Below, piece after piece: positions 7,276-16,156 of a stretch of 64,000 nucleotides of DNA (the first letter of the stretch is position 1; every line of letters begins with the position of its first letter). The position numbers and the translations under genes were made by a program. Under the pieces are notes generated by a model that saw only the letters and a list, made by a program, of their open reading frames with translations, was not told the DNA's origin and ran no database searches. The stretch comes from Sabulicella glaciei (lineage in GTDB: Bacteria; Pseudomonadota; Alphaproteobacteria; Acetobacterales; Acetobacteraceae): assembly GCF_026183895.1 (NCBI RefSeq), contig NZ_JAPFQI010000012.1:1-64000 (forward strand), given 5' to 3'.

Positions 7276-8295
7276 ATGAAGGCCGTTGCCTACACCAAGA
7301 GCCTGCCGATCGCCGAGTTCGAGTCGCTCGAGGACGTGACGCTGCCCGATCCGCCCGAGCCCAAGGGGCATGATCTGCTGGTCGAGGTGCGGGCGGTCTC
7401 GGTGAACCCGGTGGATACCAAGGTGCGGATGCGCGCCGACCCGGGCGGCGCGCCAAAGGTGCTGGGCTACGACGCGGCCGGGGTCGTGCGCGCGGTGGGG
7501 CTCGACGTGCGGCATTTCCGGCCGGGCGACGCGGTGTTCTACGCCGGGGACATTTCCCGCCCCGGCACCAACTCCGCGCTGCACCTGGTGGATGAGCGCA
7601 TCGTCGGGCCGAAGCCGAAGCGCCTGTCCTTCGCCGAGGCGGCGGCCGTGCCGCTCACCGCCATCACGGCCTGGGAGGCGATGTTCGACCGGCTGCGCAT
7701 CCCCCGCGACACGACGCCGCGGCAGGAGGCGGTGCTGGTCATCGGCGGAGCGGGCGGCGTCGGCTCCATCGCGGTGCAGCTGGCGCGGCGCCTGACCGGG
7801 CTGCGGGTCCTCGCCACGGCGAGCCGCCCGGAAACGAAGGAATGGGTGCACCAGATGGGCGCACACGAGGTGCTGGACCACGGCGGCGACCTCGTGGCCC
7901 AGGTAAAGGCACTGGGCGTGAAGGTGCCCTATGTCTTCGTCACCACCCAGACCGAGGCGCACTGGGCCGCGATCTGCGAGATCGTCGCGCCGCAGGGCGG
8001 CGTGTGCCTGATCGACGACCCGAAGCAGCCGCCCGACGTGCGGATGCTGAAGAGCAAATCCGCCTCCCTCCACTGGGAGTTCATGTTCGTCCGGCCCATG
8101 AACGCAACGCCGGACATGGAGGAACAGCACCGCCTCCTCGCCGAGGTCAGCCGCATGCTGGATGAAGGCAGCCTGCGGACGACGCTGGGCGAGCATTTCG
8201 GCGCGATCAACGCAGCCAATCTGCGCCGCGCCCATGCCGCGCTGGAAAGCGGCAAGTCGCGCGGCAAGGTGGTGCTGGAGGGCTTCGGCGGCTGA
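7276..8295 (+). CDS. Zinc-type alcohol dehydrogenase-like / quinone oxidoreductase
   Basis: A 339-residue medium-chain dehydrogenase/reductase. The GroES-like N-terminal domain ends with GYDAAGVVRAVG, and the nucleotide-binding motif VLVIGGAGGVGSIAVQLAR lies near residues 154-172. The catalytic zinc ligands of true alcohol dehydrogenases are not evident, which matches the zinc-type alcohol dehydrogenase-like (quinone oxidoreductase) subgroup that uses NADPH to reduce quinones or enones. A strong ribosome-binding site (GAAGGGAG, 7261-7268) fixes the start at 7276. It lies downstream of the nitroreductase-like gene on the same strand, separated by 128 bases. Confidence 0.85.
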   Translation: MKAVAYTKSLPIAEFESLEDVTLPDPPEPKGHDLLVEVRAVSVNPVDTKVRMRADPGGAPKVLGYDAAGVVRAVGLDVRHFRPGDAVFYAGDISRPGTNSALHLVDERIVGPKPKRLSFAEAAAVPLTAITAWEAMFDRLRIPRDTTPRQEAVLVIGGAGGVGSIAVQLARRLTGLRVLATASRPETKEWVHQMGAHEVLDHGGDLVAQVKALGVKVPYVFVTTQTEAHWAAICEIVAPQGGVCLIDDPKQPPDVRMLKSKSASLHWEFMFVRPMNATPDMEEQHRLLAEVSRMLDEGSLRTTLGEHFGAINAANLRRAHAALESGKSRGKVVLEGFGG

Positions 8296-8300
8296 GCGTG

Positions 8301-8333
8301 GAGCCCGCGTGTCACGATGGGCGCGCGGGTTCC
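8301..8333. terminator. Possible bidirectional terminator between convergent genes
   Basis: Between the dehydrogenase stop (8295) and the tupA stop (8312) lies an imperfect inverted repeat. GAGCCCGCG is matched across a 12-base spacer by CGCGGGTTC, with one wobble pair. It overlaps the end of tupA and lacks a clear T run. It could serve both converging genes, but the evidence is structural only. Confidence 0.3.
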
Positions 8334-9151
8334 GGCTGCGGGGCGTTCGGGAAGAAGAGCTGTTCGCCGTTGATCCGGTAGCTGGCGATGGCGGCCTGCC
8401 CCACTGGCGAGACGAGCCACTCCACGAAGCGGCGCGCCCCTTCGGCGTTGACGTGCGGGTGGCGCGCGGCACTGACGACCATGACGCCGTACTGGTTGAA
8501 CAGGCGCTCATCGCCCTCGGCCAGGACGCGCAGGTCCTGGCGGTTGCGGAAGGACAGCCAGGTGCCGCGATCGGCCAGCACGTAGGCCCCCTGTGCGGCC
8601 GCGGCATTCAGCGCCGGGCCCATGCTCTGGCCGATCTCGCGGTACCACTGGCCGCGCCCCTGGACCGGGTCGAGCCCGACCTCGCGCCACAGGCGAAGCT
8701 CCGCCGCATGGGTGCCGCTGCGGTCGCCGCGGCTGATGAAGCCGGCCCGCGCACTTGCGACGCGGCGCAGCGCCTCCGCCACGTCGCGAGCGCCGGCGAT
8801 GCGTGCGGGGTCGGCGGCGGGACCGACCAGCACGAAGTCGTTGTACATGACGGGATGGCGCGGTCCGCCGAAGCCTTCGGCCACGAAGCGCTCCTCCGCC
8901 GCGCGGTCATGCACGAAGACCACGTCGGCATCGCCGCGCCGCCCAACATCCAGCGCCTGACCCGTGCCCAGCGCCACCACGCGGACGCGGATGCCCGCCG
9001 CCTCCGTGAAGAGCGGCAGGATGTGGCCGAACAGTCCGGATTGCTCCGTGCTCGTCGTGCTGGCGACCGTGATCGCACGCTCCTGCGCGGAGGTGGGGAA
9101 GGCGGCCAGCGCCAGGATGGCGGCGAGAAGGCTTCGGCGAAGGGTCACCAT
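8312..9151 (-). CDS. tupA: Tungstate-type ABC transporter substrate-binding protein
   Basis: A 279-residue periplasmic protein with a signal peptide (LLAAILALAAFPTSAQ) and the TupA-type opening ITVASTTSTEQSGLFGHILPLF. The later segments DVVFVHDRAAEERFV and FISRGDRSGTHAAELRLW are typical of TupA. TupA binds tungstate with very high affinity and delivers it to the TupB/TupC importer for molybdo/tungsto-enzymes. The start overlaps the stop of the ATPase gene by 7 bases, and the gene order on the minus strand is permease, ATPase, binding protein. Tungstate rather than molybdate is inferred from family resemblance. Confidence 0.88.
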   Translation of the reverse strand: MVTLRRSLLAAILALAAFPTSAQERAITVASTTSTEQSGLFGHILPLFTEAAGIRVRVVALGTGQALDVGRRGDADVVFVHDRAAEERFVAEGFGGPRHPVMYNDFVLVGPAADPARIAGARDVAEALRRVASARAGFISRGDRSGTHAAELRLWREVGLDPVQGRGQWYREIGQSMGPALNAAAAQGAYVLADRGTWLSFRNRQDLRVLAEGDERLFNQYGVMVVSAARHPHVNAEGARRFVEWLVSPVGQAAIASYRINGEQLFFPNAPQPEPARPS

Positions 9152-9867
9152 ACCAGGTCTCCTTGAAGAAAGGCGGCGGCTTCGGGCGCTTCGGGCGCGG
9201 CAAAGAAGCGCGGCGCCGGGGCGTGCTCCAGCACGCGGCCGCGATGCAGGAAGATCACCTCCCCTGCGAGGCGCCGCGCCTGGCCGATGTCGTGCGTGGT
9301 CATGACGATCTTGGTGCCGCGCCGCGCCAGGGCGGCGACGATCTCCTCTACCGTCCGCGTCGCCGATGGGTCGAGGCTCGCACAGGGCTCGTCCAGGAAC
9401 AGCACTTCCGGCCGCAGCGCCGCCGCGCGCGCCAGGGCCAGGCGCTGCTGCTCCCCGCCCGAAAGCCGCCGCGCCGGCCGTTCCGCCAGCGCCGCCAGCC
9501 CGACCAGATCAAGCGCCTCCTCCGCGCGCCGGGCGCGCTCGCGCGGGGCGATGCCGGCCAGGGCGAGAGGGTAGGCGACATTCGCCGCGACCGAGCGGCG
9601 CAGCAGCACGGGGCGCTGGAACACCATGGCCTGCCGCGCCGCGGCGCGATCCGGCGCAGCCGCCCAGCGCACCGCGCCCCCACCGGGCGGGAGAAGCCCG
9701 TGCAGAAGGCGCAGCAGCACCGACTTGCCGGCGCCGTTCGGCCCGATCACCACGGTCGGCTGCCCGGCTTCGATGGAAAAGGACACGCCGTGCAGGATTT
9801 CGACGCCGCCGGCGGCGAAGCGCAGCGCCTCGACCAGCAGCGGAAGGATGGTATCGGGCGCCCGCAT
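9145..9867 (-). CDS. tupC: Tungstate-type ABC transporter ATP-binding protein
   Basis: A 240-residue ABC ATPase with Walker A GPNGAGKS, a Q loop in MVFQRPVLLRRSV, signature LSGGEQQRLALARA, Walker B VLFLDEP and a switch His in MTTHD. It energises oxyanion uptake with the adjacent permease and binding protein. The ATG at 9867 shares one base with the permease stop (TGATG), and the 3' end overlaps tupA by 7 bases, so all three genes are likely translated from one message. Confidence 0.9.
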   Translation of the reverse strand: MRAPDTILPLLVEALRFAAGGVEILHGVSFSIEAGQPTVVIGPNGAGKSVLLRLLHGLLPPGGGAVRWAAAPDRAAARQAMVFQRPVLLRRSVAANVAYPLALAGIAPRERARRAEEALDLVGLAALAERPARRLSGGEQQRLALARAAALRPEVLFLDEPCASLDPSATRTVEEIVAALARRGTKIVMTTHDIGQARRLAGEVIFLHRGRVLEHAPAPRFFAAPEAPEAAAFLQGDLVW

Positions 9868-10571
9868 CACCCGGCCCAGCGGGAGGCCGCGCCGCGCAGC
9901 GCCTGGGCCAGCGCGTTCACTGCGACGACAATGGCCATCAGCACCAAGCCCAGCGCGAGGGCCAGCGGCAGGTCGCCCTTGCTGGTTTCCAGCGCGATGG
10001 CCGTGGTCATGACGCGGGTGAAGCCTTCGATGTTGCCGCCCACGATCATCACCGCCCCCACCTCCGCGCTCGCGCGGCCAAAGCCGGCGAGCAGCACGGT
10101 GAGCAAGGCGAAGCGCCCGTCCCAGAGCAGGGTAGGCACGGCGCGCAGCGGTCCTGCGCCGAAGGAGCGAAGTTGCTCCGCGTATTCCTCCCAAAGCCCC
10201 GACAGCGCCTCGCGCGTCAGCGCGGCGAGGATGGGGGCGATCAGCACGGCCTGGGCGATGACCATGGCGGTCGGCGTGAACAGCAGGCCGAGCGGCCCCA
10301 GCGGGCCCGAGCGCGACAGCAGCAGGTAGATCAGCAGCCCGGCGACGACCGGCGGCAGCCCCATCAGCGCGTTCAGCGCCACAATGGCGCTCTGACGCCC
10401 GGGGAAGCGCGTCACTGCCAGCAGCGCGCCGAGTGGCAGCCCGACCAGCGCGGCGATCAGCACGGCCGAAAGGCTCACCCGCAGGCTCAGCCCCACGATC
10501 GCCATCACCGCCGGGTCGACGGCGAGGATCAAGCCCAGCGCGGCGGTGATGGCGGCATGCAGGTCGCCCAA
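9867..10571 (-). CDS. tupB: Tungstate-type ABC transporter permease
   Basis: A 234-residue inner-membrane permease of the molybdate/tungstate type with about five or six transmembrane helices. The cytoplasmic coupling loop is EEYAEQLRSFGAGPLRAV, and the conserved stretch FGRASAEVGAVMIVGGNI closely resembles TupB proteins. It is first in the minus-strand operon tupBCA. The 103 bases upstream, shared with a divergent helix-turn-helix/binding-domain regulator, should contain the operon promoter. Confidence 0.9.
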   Translation of the reverse strand: MGDLHAAITAALGLILAVDPAVMAIVGLSLRVSLSAVLIAALVGLPLGALLAVTRFPGRQSAIVALNALMGLPPVVAGLLIYLLLSRSGPLGPLGLLFTPTAMVIAQAVLIAPILAALTREALSGLWEEYAEQLRSFGAGPLRAVPTLLWDGRFALLTVLLAGFGRASAEVGAVMIVGGNIEGFTRVMTTAIALETSKGDLPLALALGLVLMAIVVAVNALAQALRGAASRWAG

Positions 10572-10650
10572 GACGTTCCCCTTCGGTGCGGGATCGGTGT
10601 CGCCGCTCCGTTAAGCAGGGTCAACGACGGGGCCGCTTGACCATCCGCCA

Positions 10651-10680
10651 GCATTTGCCGGATTTTGCCGCACAATGCCG
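10651..10680. promoter_or_regulatory. Triple 10-bp repeat, possible operator for tup regulator
   Basis: Three tandem units, each four bases plus TTGCCG or ATGCCG, lie at 10651-10660, 10661-10670 and 10671-10680 with exact 10-bp spacing, so they fall on one face of the helix. The third copy contains the ATG of the regulator gene. The array lies in the 103-bp gap between tupB and the regulator. Binding there could give autoregulation; effect on tupBCA is less certain. This is inference from position and periodicity. Confidence 0.35.
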
Positions 10681-11553
10681 GATGTCCTGACCCTGCGCGA
10701 GGCGGCCGCGTTCCTGCGCCTGTCGGAGCGCGCCCTGTACGACCTCGCGCGCGGCCGGCGCGTGCCTTCGGTCCAGCTGGGCGGCAAGTGGCTCTTCCCG
10801 CGCGACCTGCTGGACCGGTGGCTCCGCGCCCAGGCCGGGCTGCCCGGCGCCCCGGCGCCGGAACCGCCTCCCATCCTGGCCGGCAGCCACGACCCGCTGC
10901 TGGACTGGGCGGTGCGGCAATCGGGGTGTGGCCTCGCGTTGCGGTCGGTGGGCAGCCTGGACGGCATCGCAGCGCTGGCTTCTGGCGAGGCCATGGCCGC
11001 CGCGATGCACCTACCCGACCCCGACACCGGCGCCTGGAACGAACCAGCCGCGCGCGAGGCCATGCGGGGACGCGGTGTGGTCGGCATCACCTGGGCTTGG
11101 CGTGAGCAGGGGCTGATCCTGCCGGCCAGCAATCCGCTCGCCCTCGCCTCGGCCGCCGATTTGGCGCGGCTCGGCTTGCGGGTCGTTGGGCGGCAGAATC
11201 GGGCGGGAAGCCACGTGCTGCTGACCCACCTGCTGACGGAGGCCGGCATCCGGCTCGATCAGATCGGCTTCCTGCCCGAACCCGCCCTGGCCGAGGACGA
11301 GGTGGCCGCCGCCGTCGCCGAGGACCGCGCGGATGCTGGGTTCGGCATCCGCGCCGAGGCTTCGGCGCGCGGTCTTCATTTCGTGCCGCTGGTGCGGGAG
11401 CGCTTCGACCTGGTGATGGCGCACCGGCACTTCTTCGCCCCCGCCATCCAGTCCCTGCTCGGCTTCGCGCGGGGCGAGGCTTTCGCGGCGCGGGCGGCGC
11501 GCATGGGCGGCTATGCGGTGGAGGAGCTGGGCCGCGTCGCCTTCAACCTGTGA
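10675..11553 (+). CDS. HTH regulator fused to a periplasmic-binding-protein-like domain
   Basis: A 292-residue protein. Residues 1-55 are an excisionase/MerR-type helix-turn-helix (LTLREAAAFLRLSERALYDLARGRRVP). Residues from about 70 to 290 resemble the PBP-like domain found in molybdate/tungstate-responsive regulators (GSHDPLLDWAVRQSG; VGSLDGIAALASGE; QNRAGSHVLLTHLL). There is no signal peptide, so it acts in the cytoplasm. Divergent pairing with tupBCA suggests that it senses tungstate or molybdate and controls the importer. Ligand and sign of regulation are inferred. Confidence 0.82.
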   Translation: MPDVLTLREAAAFLRLSERALYDLARGRRVPSVQLGGKWLFPRDLLDRWLRAQAGLPGAPAPEPPPILAGSHDPLLDWAVRQSGCGLALRSVGSLDGIAALASGEAMAAAMHLPDPDTGAWNEPAAREAMRGRGVVGITWAWREQGLILPASNPLALASAADLARLGLRVVGRQNRAGSHVLLTHLLTEAGIRLDQIGFLPEPALAEDEVAAAVAEDRADAGFGIRAEASARGLHFVPLVRERFDLVMAHRHFFAPAIQSLLGFARGEAFAARAARMGGYAVEELGRVAFNL

Positions 11554-11563
11554 AAGCTGCGCG

Positions 11564-12238
11564 TCAGCGATGCGTCGTGACGCCGACCTGCTGGCACATG
11601 GAAACCAGCGGGCAGGTGGAGCAGCGCGGTCGCTCCCCGGTGCAGACATGCTTGCCGAAGGGGACCAGCCTTTCGTTGATCTCCACCCAGTAGCGCTCGG
11701 GCAGCACCTTCTCCAGCGCCGCCTGGGTGCGCTCGGGGGTGGAGGTGGCGACGATGCCCCAGCGATTGGTGATGCGGTGGACATGGACGTCCACGGCGAT
11801 CAGGGGCCGGTTCAGCGCCACGCCCAGCGCCAGCGCGGCGATCTTCGGCCCGACGCCGCGAAACGCCATCAGCCCTTCCGGCGTGTCGGGCACGGCGCCG
11901 CCATGCTCCTCCACGATGCGGCGCGACAGGGCGAGGATGTCGCGCGCCTTGGGCTCCGGAAAGGTGGCGCCGAACAGGAGGCGGGTGATCGTCTCCTCGT
12001 CCAGCGCCGCCATCTGCTCTGGCGTGCGCGCCACCTCGAAGAGCCGCAGCGAGACGGGCATCGTCGTCTCGTCGCGGGTGCGGGCGGAGATGAGGCTGGA
12101 AACGAGCTGCTCGAACAGGGATCCGTAGCCGCGGTCGCGCATTTCGAACATGGCGGCCTTTGGCACGCCGGCGACGGCCTCGCGCAGGTGGTGGAAGGCC
12201 TCGTCGAAGTCGAAGGGCTGCTTGGCGGCGGCGGACAT
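11564..12238 (-). CDS. nth: Endonuclease III (DNA glycosylase/AP lyase)
   Basis: A 224-residue HhH-GPD enzyme that removes oxidised pyrimidines and cleaves the abasic site. The helix-hairpin-helix includes LMAFRGVGPKIA with catalytic Lys132, and catalytic Asp150 is in AVDVHVHRITNRWG. The 4Fe-4S cluster ligands are C199, C206, C209 and C215, with canonical C-X6-C-X2-C-X5-C spacing. The gene converges on the tup regulator, with only 10 bases between stops, and is divergent from kdsD across 125 bases. Confidence 0.95.
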   Translation of the reverse strand: MSAAAKQPFDFDEAFHHLREAVAGVPKAAMFEMRDRGYGSLFEQLVSSLISARTRDETTMPVSLRLFEVARTPEQMAALDEETITRLLFGATFPEPKARDILALSRRIVEEHGGAVPDTPEGLMAFRGVGPKIAALALGVALNRPLIAVDVHVHRITNRWGIVATSTPERTQAALEKVLPERYWVEINERLVPFGKHVCTGERPRCSTCPLVSMCQQVGVTTHR

Positions 12239-12363
12239 GGCGCCTCAACGCCCTGGGGGCGCCCCTCGGTTTGCTCCCTTTGCCGGGGGGGGTATACGGG
12301 GCCGCTGGATTGGCCGGATGTTGCGCTGCCGCGGCGCGGCCCGAAGGAAAGCAGGAACTGGCG

Positions 12364-13350
12364 ATGAGCAGCGCGCGTGCGGTGCGGGACGACGAGCCCG
12401 AGGAGCTGGGCCGTCAGGTCATCCTGACGGAGGCGGAGGGCCTCGCGGCACTGGCCGCCTCCCTGGATGCCTCCTTCGGCCAGGCCCTTTCGCTGCTGGC
12501 CGAAGTTTCCGGCCGTGTCGTGGTGTCCGGCATGGGCAAGTCCGGCCATGTCGGGCGCAAGATCGCCGCCACCTTCGCCTCGACCGGCACGCCCTCGCAT
12601 TTCGTCCACCCGGGCGAGGCGAGCCACGGCGACCTCGGCATGATCGTGCGGGGCGACGCGGTGCTGGCGCTGTCCAACTCCGGCAACACGGTCGAGCTGT
12701 CGGCCCTGGTCGCCCATACGCGACGCTTCGCCATCCCGCTGATCGCCATCACCGCCGGCGCCGGCTCCGCCCTGGCGCGTGCCGCCGACGTGGCGCTGCT
12801 GCTGCCCCCCGTGAAGGAGGCCTGCCCGATGGGCCTCGCCCCCACCACCTCCACCACCATGCAGCTGGCGCTGGGCGACGCGCTGGCCGTCGCGCTGCTG
12901 CACCGGCGCGGCTTCACCGCGGCGGATTTCGGCGTGTTCCACCCGGGCGGGCGTCTCGGCGCCCAGCTTTCCCGCGTGGAGGAGCTGATGCACCCGCGCT
13001 CCGAGCTGCCACTGGTCACACCGGAGACGCCCATGGACCAGGCACTGATCACCATGACGGGCGGCCGCTTCGGCTGCGTCGGGGTGGTGCGCGACGGGCG
13101 CCTCGCGGGGGTCATCACCGATGGCGATCTGCGCCGCACGCTGGAGGCGCGCTCGGGCGCGCTGCTGACCCTGGAGGCGGGCGAGGTGATGTCCGGATCG
13201 CCGCGCACCGTGCGGCCGGACGCACTGGCCGCGGAGGCGCTGCGGCTGATGAACGAGAACAAGGTGACCGCCCTCTTTGTCGTCGATGGGACGGGCGCGC
13301 CGGTCGGCATCCTCCATGTCCATGACCTTCTGCGCGCCGGCGTCGCCTGA
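12364..13350 (+). CDS. kdsD: Arabinose-5-phosphate isomerase (KpsF/GutQ/KdsD)
   Basis: A 328-residue enzyme that interconverts ribulose-5-phosphate and arabinose-5-phosphate, the first step of KDO synthesis. A SIS sugar-phosphate isomerase domain comes first (VVVSGMGKSGHVGRKIA; ALSNSGNT; PTTSTTMQLALGDALA), followed by two CBS modules from about residue 205 to the end (VITDGDLRR; HVHDLL). A ribosome-binding site AGGA at 12353-12356 supports the ATG at 12364. It is the first gene of the kdsD-kdsA-kdsB run, 18 bases before kdsA. Confidence 0.95.
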   Translation: MSSARAVRDDEPEELGRQVILTEAEGLAALAASLDASFGQALSLLAEVSGRVVVSGMGKSGHVGRKIAATFASTGTPSHFVHPGEASHGDLGMIVRGDAVLALSNSGNTVELSALVAHTRRFAIPLIAITAGAGSALARAADVALLLPPVKEACPMGLAPTTSTTMQLALGDALAVALLHRRGFTAADFGVFHPGGRLGAQLSRVEELMHPRSELPLVTPETPMDQALITMTGGRFGCVGVVRDGRLAGVITDGDLRRTLEARSGALLTLEAGEVMSGSPRTVRPDALAAEALRLMNENKVTALFVVDGTGAPVGILHVHDLLRAGVA

Positions 13351-13368
13351 AACGAGGGATCACATCCG

Positions 13369-14187
13369 ATGACCGCCATTTCCCTCCGCGACCTTCGCGT
13401 CGGCAACGACGAGCCCCTGGTCTTCCTGTGCGGCCCCTGCCAGATCGAGAGCCGCGCCCACGCGCTGGAGATGGCCGACGCGCTCGCCGCCATGGCGCGG
13501 GAGGCGGGGGTCGGGATGGTCTACAAATCCTCCTTCGACAAGGCGAACCGCACGAGCGTCGGCGCCGCGCGCGGCATCGGCCTGAAGGAGGGCCTCGCCA
13601 TCCTTGCCGAGGTGCGGGAGCGCACGGGCCTGCCGACGCTGACCGACGTGCACACCGCCGAGCAATGCGCCCCGGCCGCCGAGGCGGTGGACGTGCTGCA
13701 GATCCCGGCCTTCCTGTCGCGCCAGACCGACCTGCTGCTGGCCGCCGGGGAGACGGGGGCGGCGGTCAACGTGAAGAAGGGCCAGTTCCTGGCGCCCTGG
13801 GACATGGCGAACGTGGCGGCCAAGATCGCCAGCACCGGCAATGAGCGCATCCTGCTGTGCGAGCGCGGCGCCTCCTTCGGCTACAACACGCTGGTCAGCG
13901 ACATGCGCGCCCTGCCCATCATGGCGCGCACCGGCTACCCGGTGGTGTTCGACGCCACCCATTCCGTGCAGCAGCCGGGCGGCCAGGGCAGCAGCAGCGG
14001 CGGGCAGCGCGAATTCGCGCCCGTCCTGGCCCGCGCCGCCGTGGCGGTGGGCGTGGCTGCGGTGTTCATCGAGTGCCACCCAGACCCGGACAAGGCGCCG
14101 AGCGACGGGCCGAACATGATCCCGCTGCGCGAGATGCCGGCGCTCCTCGCGCGCCTCAAGGCGTTCGACGCGCTGGCGAAGTCGTGA
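13369..14187 (+). CDS. kdsA: 3-deoxy-8-phosphooctulonate synthase
   Basis: A 272-residue DAHP-synthase-fold enzyme that condenses phosphoenolpyruvate with arabinose-5-phosphate to give KDO-8-phosphate. Diagnostic segments are [66 protein letters not shown] and [19 protein letters not shown] ribosome-binding site precedes the ATG. Its stop codon is nested in the GTG start of kdsB (GTGA), so the two are translationally coupled. Confidence 0.97.
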   Translation: MTAISLRDLRVGNDEPLVFLCGPCQIESRAHALEMADALAAMAREAGVGMVYKSSFDKANRTSVGAARGIGLKEGLAILAEVRERTGLPTLTDVHTAEQCAPAAEAVDVLQIPAFLSRQTDLLLAAGETGAAVNVKKGQFLAPWDMANVAAKIASTGNERILLCERGASFGYNTLVSDMRALPIMARTGYPVVFDATHSVQQPGGQGSSSGGQREFAPVLARAAVAVGVAAVFIECHPDPDKAPSDGPNMIPLREMPALLARLKAFDALAKS

Positions 14188-14939
14188 GCCGCGCCCTCGT
14201 CCTCATCCCGGCGCGGATGCGCGCCACGCGCCTGCCCGACAAGCCGCTGGCCGAGATCGCCGGCCTGCCCATGATCGTGCAGGTCATGCGCCGCGCCGAG
14301 GAGGCGGGAATCGGCGAGGTGGTGGTGGCCACCGACGCGGAGGAGATCGCGGCGGCGGTGCGCGCGCATGGCGGCCGCGCGGTGATGACGCGCGCCGACC
14401 ATCCCTCGGGCAGCGACCGCATCCACGAGGCGATCGAGGCACTGGATCCGGAAGGGCGGCAGGAGGTGGTGGTGAACGTGCAGGGCGACCTGCCCACCAT
14501 CGCGCCCGCCGCCATCCGCGCCGTGCTGTCGGTGATGGAGGAGCGGGACGTGGCGCTCGGCACGCTGGTCGCGCCGATCGAGCGCGAGGAGGACCGCGAG
14601 GCGAGCCAGGTGGTGAAGATGGTCGGCAGCGAATGGAAGCCCGGCCGCTTCCGCTGCCTCTACTTCACCCGCGCCACCGCACCCTGGGGCGAGGGGCCGC
14701 TCTGGCACCATATCGGCCTTTATGCCTGGCGGCGCGACGCGCTGCGCCGCTTCGTCGCCCTGCCGCCCAGCCCGCTGGAGTTGCGCGAGAAGCTGGAGCA
14801 GCTGCGCGCGCTTGAGGCCGGGATGCGCGTGGACGCGCAGGCGGTGGACGACGTGCCGCTCGGCGTGGACACGCAAGAGGATCTCGACCGAGCGCGCGCG
14901 ATGATGGCTCAGCGCGGCAGCGCAGCCGCCTCGTCGTAG
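14184..14939 (+). CDS. kdsB: 3-deoxy-manno-octulosonate cytidylyltransferase
   Basis: A 251-residue nucleotidyltransferase that activates KDO as CMP-KDO for transfer to lipid A. The N-terminal [19 protein letters not shown], the [13 protein letters not shown] motif, NVQGDLPTI, and the C-terminal [12 protein letters not shown] are all typical. Family members usually have an S-R-FPGKPL element, here LPDKPL. The GTG at 14184 overlaps the kdsA stop by 4 bases. The 3' end overlaps the converging glycosyltransferase gene by 31 bases. Confidence 0.95.
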   Translation: MSRALVLIPARMRATRLPDKPLAEIAGLPMIVQVMRRAEEAGIGEVVVATDAEEIAAAVRAHGGRAVMTRADHPSGSDRIHEAIEALDPEGRQEVVVNVQGDLPTIAPAAIRAVLSVMEERDVALGTLVAPIEREEDREASQVVKMVGSEWKPGRFRCLYFTRATAPWGEGPLWHHIGLYAWRRDALRRFVALPPSPLELREKLEQLRALEAGMRVDAQAVDDVPLGVDTQEDLDRARAMMAQRGSAAASS

Positions 14940-16156
14940 AGGGCGAGCAGCGTCTCGATCCCCGGCCCTTCCATCTCCGGCGCGGGGGTGCGCGCCTCGG
15001 GCGGCAGCGCCGCCATCTCCATGATGCGGTCGGCGAGGTCGAGCGCGTCGCCGGCGCGGAAGGTCATGCTGCCGGGCAGCTCCTCCAGCTTCTCCGCGAT
15101 GCCGCCGATGCCCGAGCCGATCAGTGGCCGGCCGGCCCGCGCCGCCTCGCGGATGATGAGGGGCGAGTTCTCCCACCAGATGGACGGCACGATCACCGCG
15201 TCCACGCCGCGCATCAGCTCCGTCACCTCCGCGTTCCGGTAGGGGCCGCGATGGATGAGGCGGCGCGGCGGCGTGGCCAGCACCTTCGCCACGTGCTCGC
15301 GGAAGGAAGTGGGCTGGTTCTCGGCGGAGCCGTGCAGCTCGATCACCGCGTCGGCGCCGCGCTCCTCCAGCAATTCGGCGGCGCGCACCAGCACGTCGAT
15401 GCCCTTGAGGCGCGACATCTGGCCGAAGAACCCGGCGCGGAACGGTCCGCTCCGGCGCGGCGCCTCGGGGCCCGGGTCGTGCGGCGGCAGGTGGTTCTCC
15501 ATCACGCGGAACCGCTCCCGCGGCAGGCCCCAGGCCACGTGGCGCTCCATCAGGAAGCGCGACGGGGCGATGAACAGGTCCACCTCGGCCAGGAAGCGCT
15601 TCAGCCACAGCTCGCGCAGGAAGAAGGCGCGCGGCTCGTGCTCCGGATAGCAGCGGTTGCAGCGCTGTGGGCTCGCATGGGTGCAGAGCACGAGGTCCGG
15701 CCGCGTCACCATCTGGCCGAAATGGTTGCAGATCAGCAGGAACTCATGGAGCGTCAGCACCAGCCGCGCCCCGGGCGCATGGCGCCGCACCGCCTGGAAC
15801 AGCTCTACCCCCAGGCCGAGATAGTGGTGGACGTGCACCACGTCGGGCCGCAGCTCCTCCAGCAGCTCGCCGAATTCGCGCGCCAGGGCGGGGGAGGGGT
15901 TGGCGTGGCGGAAATGGTCGTAGCCCGGCGCCTCGGCCAGGAACTCGTCCTCGCCCCAGGGGCGCTGGATCACGACGCCGGTGCGGCGCGCGTGCCAGCC
16001 CGCATTGCCCGACAGGAAGAACGCGCGCACCCCGGGCGTTTCCTTCAGGCGGCGGAATTGCTCATAGGCCGCGATCTCCGCGCCCCCGCGCGTCAGGCGC
16101 GGATGGGTATGGCTGACCACGAGCACGCGCCGCTCGCGCGCAACAGGCGCGCTCAC
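14909..16156 (-). CDS. Glycosyltransferase family 4 protein
   Basis: A 415-residue GT-B fold glycosyltransferase. The acceptor-side N-terminal domain starts [20 protein letters not shown] Cys-containing middle segment ([22 protein letters not shown]) follows, then the donor-binding C-terminal domain with [21 protein letters not shown] and a catalytic-type E in [17 protein letters not shown]. It probably adds a sugar to a surface polysaccharide or glycan; the substrate is unknown. The GTG at 16156 forms a GTGA overlap with the upstream GT2 stop, so I prefer it to in-frame ATGs at 16177 and 16195. Its 3' end overlaps kdsB convergently. Confidence 0.85.
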   Translation of the reverse strand: MSAPVARERRVLVVSHTHPRLTRGGAEIAAYEQFRRLKETPGVRAFFLSGNAGWHARRTGVVIQRPWGEDEFLAEAPGYDHFRHANPSPALAREFGELLEELRPDVVHVHHYLGLGVELFQAVRRHAPGARLVLTLHEFLLICNHFGQMVTRPDLVLCTHASPQRCNRCYPEHEPRAFFLRELWLKRFLAEVDLFIAPSRFLMERHVAWGLPRERFRVMENHLPPHDPGPEAPRRSGPFRAGFFGQMSRLKGIDVLVRAAELLEERGADAVIELHGSAENQPTSFREHVAKVLATPPRRLIHRGPYRNAEVTELMRGVDAVIVPSIWWENSPLIIREAARAGRPLIGSGIGGIAEKLEELPGSMTFRAGDALDLADRIMEMAALPPEARTPAPEMEGPGIETLLALYDEAAALPR

